From: Bog-159 sp035308525
Lineage (GTDB): Bacteria > Acidobacteriota > Terriglobia > Bryobacterales > Bryobacteraceae
Length of the DNA: 64,000 nucleotides
Assembly: GCA_035308525.1 (NCBI GenBank)
Contig: DATGGM010000144.1
Coordinates: 1 to 64,000, forward strand
Direction of reading: 5' to 3'
Program-made: the position numbers and the translations under genes
The notes under the pieces: model-generated
Told to the model about the DNA's origin: nothing
The model's database searches: none
What the model saw: only the letters and a program-made list of their open reading frames with translations
Part shown: positions 59,385-64,000 of the stretch, in pieces
How positions within the stretch are numbered: the first letter of the stretch is position 1
Layout of the letters: every line of letters starts with the position of its first letter

Positions 59385-60980
59385 GTGACAAAATACAACC
59401 CGAAACCGGCGTTGGTGAATCTGTCCGTCGAGGAGGAGAACCTGGCGGCTATTCCTTTTGCCGTCCTGGAACGCCGAGTCGGCAAGCGAGTTGGCAAGAT
59501 CGAGATCAAAGGCACCAAAATCCTTCCCAACGGCAGCGAGATGGAAGTTGTCTGGCAGATTCAAGGCAACAATGAGCTGGGCCTGCCAACCGAACAGGAC
59601 CTCGATATCTTTGTGGTTCTGGGCGTGCTCACGTTCCGCAACAACTTTGCCAAGACGGTGACCTTCAGCGGCCGGGAAATTGCCCGGATGTTGAACATCA
59701 GTTCTGTGCATGGCAAGTTCTACCAGCGGCTCAAGCTTGCCATGGACCGGTTCATCCCCTTGCGGTTTCGCGCGCTCACGGCTACCGACCAGCAGGAAGA
59801 GGTCAAATGGAGCAATGTTTTCCAGGAGGCCAGTTTCCTGTTGGATCGCGAGAGCGGCCGTTGTACCGGCAGCATTACGTGGACCGACAAGCTGATTCAA
59901 TCCATCAACAACGGCTTCTTCCGGGTACTCGACGCAGGCCGCTACATGGAGTTGGACGGAATTACGGCCAAGCACTTATATCGCTTCCTGGCGATGGCCT
60001 TCGAGAAGACCGACCTGATTGTGGTGGATGCCCGTAAACTGGCGATGGAGCACGTGGGCATTCTGAACCCGCCGCACTATTTCTCCCGGCTCATGCAGAC
60101 CCTCGAACCGGCATTCGACCAGCTGATTAAGATTCAAGTGCTCGGGTCGTACAACGTGATTTCCGCAGAAGAGTGGCGGATTGCCCTGCATCGCCACCCT
60201 GCCTATGTGCCTGAGCGTAAGAGTCTCATGCTGCAGAGTACAACGTGTCCGGAATTGAGCCGCGCACACTGTCAGAACGTGCTGGAGAAGGCCGGCTTCT
60301 CCTACAGGCCCGCAGCCGCTTGGGCCATGGCGGCCGAAACCCCCGAACAGTTATACGCACTGGAACGCGCGGCGCAACTTGTGCTTGCCATGAAGCAGGA
60401 AGGAGTGCTGCCGCATGTTGCCGCCAGTTACGTATCGCGCGCGCTCGATATGGGCGGGCATACCGGCGAAGGCCAGGAACTGCTGGACTTCTGCGAAATG
60501 GCGCTGGATCTCTGCCGACAAAAGCAGCAGAGTGGCCAAAGCTTGAAGAACGCCGCCGGACTACTGGTCAAGATAGTGAAAGATCCGGCAGCCCGCCGCC
60601 GCTCCATTGATGAACAGATGGAGAACGCCGCCAAGATGCGCTACCGCCAGCGGGAACGTTCCATTCTGCGGCAGAACCAGGAAGCCGAGGAGCGCACCCT
60701 GATTCTGGAATACGAACAGTTCCGTCAGTCCATGGCGCAGACCGCATTCGAGCAGCTCAGCGATTCCTCCAGGCTGGCGCTTGCCAAGGAGAAGTCCGAC
60801 GTGCTGCGCAGGGAAGGCCGCCTGGAAAGGATTGCCCCGGACGTGCGCGAGCACGAGGTAACCGAACTGATCTTGCAGGATCTCGCCAAAAACGAAGTTC
60901 CCCCTTACAGCCGATGGCTGCTCCGGAAACGCGCGGGGCAGGCCATGCTTCCATTTGCCTCCGAGACCGCCGTCGTCTAA
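59385..60980 (+). CDS. RepA-like plasmid replication initiator protein
   Basis: A 531-residue protein starting at GTG, with TGAGG 7 bp upstream. Residues about 20-290 resemble the 'replication initiator protein A' family: IPFAVLERR, GSEMEVVWQIQGNNELGLPT, TFSGREIARML and FYQRLKLAMDRFIPLRFRAL, with a winged-helix-like pattern and a second such domain around ITAKHLYRFLAMAFEK. The last 200 residues are helical and rich in Arg, Glu and Gln. It would bind the iterons upstream and either open an origin or control its own gene. It is flanked by asnB and a methyltransferase, an odd place for a Rep gene, and no partition or mobilisation genes are next to it. Confidence 0.7.
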   Translation: MTKYNPKPALVNLSVEEENLAAIPFAVLERRVGKRVGKIEIKGTKILPNGSEMEVVWQIQGNNELGLPTEQDLDIFVVLGVLTFRNNFAKTVTFSGREIARMLNISSVHGKFYQRLKLAMDRFIPLRFRALTATDQQEEVKWSNVFQEASFLLDRESGRCTGSITWTDKLIQSINNGFFRVLDAGRYMELDGITAKHLYRFLAMAFEKTDLIVVDARKLAMEHVGILNPPHYFSRLMQTLEPAFDQLIKIQVLGSYNVISAEEWRIALHRHPAYVPERKSLMLQSTTCPELSRAHCQNVLEKAGFSYRPAAAWAMAAETPEQLYALERAAQLVLAMKQEGVLPHVAASYVSRALDMGGHTGEGQELLDFCEMALDLCRQKQQSGQSLKNAAGLLVKIVKDPAARRRSIDEQMENAAKMRYRQRERSILRQNQEAEERTLILEYEQFRQSMAQTAFEQLSDSSRLALAKEKSDVLRREGRLERIAPDVREHEVTELILQDLAKNEVPPYSRWLLRKRAGQAMLPFASETAVV

Positions 60981-61019
60981 TCGCCTGCATACAACACGGC
61001 GTGCGCTACAGTGGGGATC

Positions 61020-61868
61020 ATGGGTGTGACCTCGCAGGAAGAGATCACCGCCGGCCGGCGCTTTGCCTTTGGAGAAAACTGGCGGCGATTTCTTTCCGTT
61101 CTTGACGAAAGCCGCATACTCAGTGCGGAAAGCTCCCTGCGCGGCATGCTCGAAGTATCCGATCTTGGAGGCAAGAGCTTCCTGGACGTCGGATGCGGCA
61201 GCGGCCTCTTCAGTCTGGCGGCGCGGCGGTTAGGAGCGCGCGTCCACTCTTTCGACTACGATCCGCAATCCGTAGCCTGCGCGCACGAACTGCGCCGCCG
61301 GTATTTCCCACAGGAAAGGGATTCAGACTGGCATATTGACGAGGCATCGGTGCTTGATCCCGTATATCTCGCCGGCCTCGGGACGTACGACGTAGTGTAC
61401 GCCTGGGGTGTTCTGCATCATACGGGCGCCATGTGGCAGGCTCTCGAAAACGCCGCCGGGCTGGTGGCGCCCGAAGGTAAGTTGTTCCTTGCCATTTACA
61501 ACGATCAGGGAAACATCAGCCATCGCTGGCGCTTCATTAAGCAGACTTACAACCGGCTGCCCACCGGTACGCGCTTCATCGTAAGTCTACCTGTGTTGGT
61601 GCACCTGTACTGGCGGCGCACGCTTAGAGACCTGTTGCGCCTGCGCCCCTTTGAAACCTGGCGCAACGAAGGCCGGCAACGCGGCATGTCCCCCTGGCGC
61701 GACGTTGTCGACTGGGTGGGAGGCTACCCATTCGAAGTGGCCAAGCCCGAAAGCATCGTGGATTTCTATTTGCGCCGCGGCTTTCGTCTCGCGCGCCTGG
61801 TCACCTGCGGGGGCTCGTTGGGCTGCAATGAATTCGTCTTTGTGCGCGCGGACCCGTTTGCCGCGTAG
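61020..61868 (+). CDS. Class I SAM-dependent methyltransferase
   Basis: A 282-residue enzyme. Motif I is KSFLDVGCGSGLFSLAARRLGA (start about residue 52), the acidic SAM contact is SFDYDPQSV, and motif IV lies in YDVVYAWGVLHHTGAMWQ. ATG 61020 is preferred to a GTG three codons earlier. Similar proteins modify sugars or lipid-linked intermediates in polysaccharide loci; the acceptor is unknown. It begins 39 bp after the Rep-like gene and may be in its transcript. Confidence 0.83.
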   Translation: MGVTSQEEITAGRRFAFGENWRRFLSVLDESRILSAESSLRGMLEVSDLGGKSFLDVGCGSGLFSLAARRLGARVHSFDYDPQSVACAHELRRRYFPQERDSDWHIDEASVLDPVYLAGLGTYDVVYAWGVLHHTGAMWQALENAAGLVAPEGKLFLAIYNDQGNISHRWRFIKQTYNRLPTGTRFIVSLPVLVHLYWRRTLRDLLRLRPFETWRNEGRQRGMSPWRDVVDWVGGYPFEVAKPESIVDFYLRRGFRLARLVTCGGSLGCNEFVFVRADPFAA

Positions 61869-61899
61869 GAGCGCGCAATAGTAGAGTAGGTTGTTGGCT

Positions 61900-62946
61900 A
61901 TGAAGGCTCTTATCACCGGCTCGGGCGGGTTGATCGGGTCGGAGTGCGTACGTCAGCTTTCCGCTCAGGGCTGGGAAGTGGTCGGGATCGACAACGACAT
62001 GCGCCGGCAGTTCTTCGGCGAACAGGGCACCACGCAGCCGGTTGTTGAGGAGCTTCGCGCCACACTGCCGCGCTACCGGCATTTGCCCATCGACATACGC
62101 GATCGCCAGGCGGTGCGGCAGGTGTTCGAGAGCGAGCGGCCGCAGTTCGTCATTCATACCGCGGCGCAGCCTTCCCATGACAAGGCGGCATCCATACCCT
62201 ACGACGATTTCGATGTGAATGCTCTCGGCACCATGAATATGCTGGTGGCTGCCCGCGATTTCTGCCGCGAATCGCCGTTCTGCTTCACCAGCACCAACAA
62301 GGTCTATGGCGACCGGCCGAACTGCCTGCCGCTCGTCGAACTCGAAAAGCGCTACGACTACGCCGGCGGCTTGGACGGCATTGACGAAAGCATGTCGATC
62401 GACCAGTGCCTGCATTCAGTTTTCGGAGCCTCCAAGGTCGCCGCGGATGTGATGTGCCAGGAATTCGGCCGTTATTTTCAAATGCCGGTGGGCATATTCC
62501 GCGGCGGATGCCTGACCGGGCCGCAGCATGCCGCTGTCGAATTACACGGCTACCTGGCCTACATAGTCCATTGCGCCGCGGCCGGCAAAGAATATACGAT
62601 CAACGGCTACAAAGGCAAGCAGGTACGCGATCAGATCCATAGTTGCGATGTGGCGCATCTGTTTCTGGAGTTCTTTCGTTCCCCGCGCTGCGGCGAAGTG
62701 TACAACCTGGGAGGCGGTCGCAAAAACAGTCTCTCGATTCTCGAGACGGTTGACGCGCTTGCCGCCATGGGCCTGCATCTGCGCTACAGCTACCAGGATA
62801 CGAACCGGGTGGGCGACCATATCTGCTATATTTCTGACCTGAGCAAACTGCATAGCCATTTTCCGGATTGGAAGATGCAGTACGATCTGCCGCGCATTTT
62901 GGACGAGATCGTGAGCCGGCACACCTGCGGGGTCAGCACGAAATGA
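61900..62946 (+). CDS. NAD-dependent epimerase, CDP-paratose 2-epimerase-like
   Basis: A 348-residue extended SDR. ALITGSGGLIGSECVRQL is the NAD loop and TSTNKVYGDRPN the strand typical of CDP-paratose/tyvelose epimerases. FRGGCLTGPQH, VRDQIHSCDVA and YNLGGGRKNSLSI also fit. The usual YxxxK pair reads FGASK: Phe in place of the catalytic Tyr, which from memory is a feature of one subgroup. It would interconvert or modify a nucleotide-linked sugar for the polymer. ATG 61900 is used; a TTG at 61891 is possible. Confidence 0.8.
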   Translation: MKALITGSGGLIGSECVRQLSAQGWEVVGIDNDMRRQFFGEQGTTQPVVEELRATLPRYRHLPIDIRDRQAVRQVFESERPQFVIHTAAQPSHDKAASIPYDDFDVNALGTMNMLVAARDFCRESPFCFTSTNKVYGDRPNCLPLVELEKRYDYAGGLDGIDESMSIDQCLHSVFGASKVAADVMCQEFGRYFQMPVGIFRGGCLTGPQHAAVELHGYLAYIVHCAAAGKEYTINGYKGKQVRDQIHSCDVAHLFLEFFRSPRCGEVYNLGGGRKNSLSILETVDALAAMGLHLRYSYQDTNRVGDHICYISDLSKLHSHFPDWKMQYDLPRILDEIVSRHTCGVSTK

Positions 62947-63728
62947 AACTCTCCGTCGTCATCCCGGCGCGCGATGAGGAAGGCTCCATCGAGCAGACCG
63001 TGGCGGAAGTGGCCCAGGCGCTGACCGGAGAGCAAATCCCGTTCGAGATCGTGGTGGTCGATGACGGCAGCTCGGATCAGACAGCTCGCTCTGTCCTCGA
63101 ATTCGCGCAGCGCTGCGCGGGCGTCCGGCTGGTGAGCAATAACGGCCCGCACGGGTTTGGTCTGGCGGTGCGTGCCGGACTGGCGCAAGCCGCCGGCGAG
63201 GCCATCGCCGTCATGATGGCGGACGGCTCCGACAGCCCCCGGGACCTCGTGCAGTATTACCGGAAAGTGCAGGCAGGCTACGATTGCGCGTTTGGGTCCC
63301 GGTTCATCCACGGCAGCCGAATCGTGGACTATCCCGTGCACAAACTCGCCATCAACCGCATGGCGAACTGGTTCATCCGGATCTTGTTCGGGCTGCGATA
63401 CAACGACATCACCAATGCTTTCAAGTGCTATAAACGGTCGGCTATAGACGGCATGCAGCCGCTCATCTCGCCGCATTTCAATCTGACCGTGGAGATGCCG
63501 TTAAAAGCCATCGTGCGCGGCTACACGTACGCGGTAGTGCCGATTTCGTGGACCAATCGCAAATCAGGCATGTCCAAGCTCAAGATCAAGGAGATGGGGA
63601 GCCGGTATCTGTTCATCGTGCTGTATCTGTGGCTGGAACGCCACCTTTCGCGCGGTGACTACTTGCGTCGGCGGGAACAGACCGAAGAGAACGCTGCGGC
63701 GATGTCGAGAAACAGCGCCAGCACCTAG
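62943..63728 (+). CDS. GT2-family glycosyltransferase
   Basis: A 261-residue enzyme of dolichol-phosphate-mannose-synthase-like GT2 type: LSVVIPARDEEGSIEQTV, IVVVDDGSSDQT (DxD region), MMADGSDSPRDL and NITNAFKCYKR-like DITNAFKCYKR. The C-terminal region SGMSKLKIKEMGSRYLFIVLYLWL is a membrane-associated helix. The ATG overlaps the epimerase stop (ATGA), so the two act in one operon. It probably charges a polyprenyl carrier or extends the repeat unit. Confidence 0.87.
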   Translation: MKLSVVIPARDEEGSIEQTVAEVAQALTGEQIPFEIVVVDDGSSDQTARSVLEFAQRCAGVRLVSNNGPHGFGLAVRAGLAQAAGEAIAVMMADGSDSPRDLVQYYRKVQAGYDCAFGSRFIHGSRIVDYPVHKLAINRMANWFIRILFGLRYNDITNAFKCYKRSAIDGMQPLISPHFNLTVEMPLKAIVRGYTYAVVPISWTNRKSGMSKLKIKEMGSRYLFIVLYLWLERHLSRGDYLRRREQTEENAAAMSRNSAST

Positions 63729-63844
63729 CCCAGTTCAGTCGCCGGTATGTGCCCGGGACGAACACCGCGCGGCAGGAAAGAATGCGCTCCAGCAGCGCGG
63801 CCGCAGGGCCGGAAACGTGCGGCTCTCGTTACAGGGAATGCGGG

Positions 63845-64000
63845 TCATCGGCAGGATTCACGTTTTCGCGCCGTGGCCATCAAGCCACTGGCGGATAGCA
63901 ACATGTGCCGGTGCGCCAGCCCTTCGGGAACCATCCGCCGCAACAGGCCGAACAGTGGACTCAACAGCGGCACCCGGAACCGGTCAAAGTGGCGACAGAG
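63845..64000 (-). CDS. C-terminus of a gene running off the window (partial)
   Basis: The minus-strand frame enters at 64000 and stops at 63845. The visible end, RFRVPLLSPLFGLLRRMVPE then LAHRHMLLSASG, resembles the C-terminus of class I methyltransferases found in polysaccharide and lipid loci. Identification is tentative. It converges with the GT2 gene; the 116 bp between them hold no clear terminator. Confidence 0.5.
   Translation of the reverse strand, partial: LCRHFDRFRVPLLSPLFGLLRRMVPEGLAHRHMLLSASGLMATARKRESCR

Overview
The window looks like a chromosomal segment of a GC-rich Acidobacteriota bacterium, most like the Solibacter/Bryobacter group. This is inferred from the mix of genes, not from any marker gene. 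It has many long secreted proteins built from choice-of-anchor D (ASH-type), FG-GAP/VCBS and GloVer repeats, a YXWGXW protein, RES-Xre toxin-antitoxin genes, a TolC-type outer membrane component and a large exopolysaccharide locus. No rRNA, tRNA, CRISPR array or intact insertion sequence was seen.

Layout. 0-3.4 kb: a tightly overlapped MFS symporter / SDR / PHP-phosphoesterase run. 3.4-4.6 kb: a RES toxin with its Xre-type antitoxin under a near-consensus, apparently leaderless promoter. 4.7-19 kb: a halogenase-like flavoprotein and a row of secreted repeat proteins, a clan-A-like glycosidase, a flavin reductase, a cation:proton antiporter and one decayed FG-GAP gene. 19-27.5 kb: an SDR, then a TetR-TolC-HlyD-ABC-ABC-permease-permease export operon whose order recalls E. 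coli cecR/ybhG-ybhFSR, with YbhF split in two. 27.5-34.5 kb: a GmhA-like isomerase, two small paralogous secreted proteins with a possible remnant of a third, a secreted lipase-like protein carrying a dockerin, and a UGT-type glycosyltransferase.

34.7-46.1 kb: two convergent multidomain synthases. The plus-strand one is KS-AT-DH-PPTase-like. The minus-strand one is NMO-like-KS-AT-(ACP)4-KR, followed by a translationally coupled stand-alone ACP. The architecture resembles Pfa/Hgl-type 'secondary lipid' synthases, but the domains are redistributed. It is flanked by a lipid-type glycosyltransferase on one side and GDP-D,D-heptose genes (hddC-hddA-gmhB; gmhA lies 20 kb away) on the other, which suggests a glycosylated polyketide-like lipid, although the heptose could equally feed LPS or EPS.

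48.6-64 kb: a sulfatase-like hydrolase preceded by a 53-codon ORF, then a polysaccharide locus: polyprenyl glycosylphosphotransferase, WecA/MraY-family phosphotransferase, outer membrane barrel, GT4, asparagine synthetase, methyltransferase, CDP-paratose-2-epimerase-like enzyme, GT2 and the end of another gene. Inside this locus is a plasmid-type RepA-like initiator gene. The 605 bp before it carry about ten copies of a 16-bp iteron-like motif: an inverted set at exactly 32-bp spacing, an AT-rich stretch, and direct copies at 21-bp spacing. This candidate replication origin, or initiator-autoregulation region, and the convergent lipid synthase are the two most interesting systems here.

Three convergent gene pairs end on the same 4-bp shared stop (YTAR), and a fourth pair overlaps by 44 bp, so 3' gene ends are packed very tightly.
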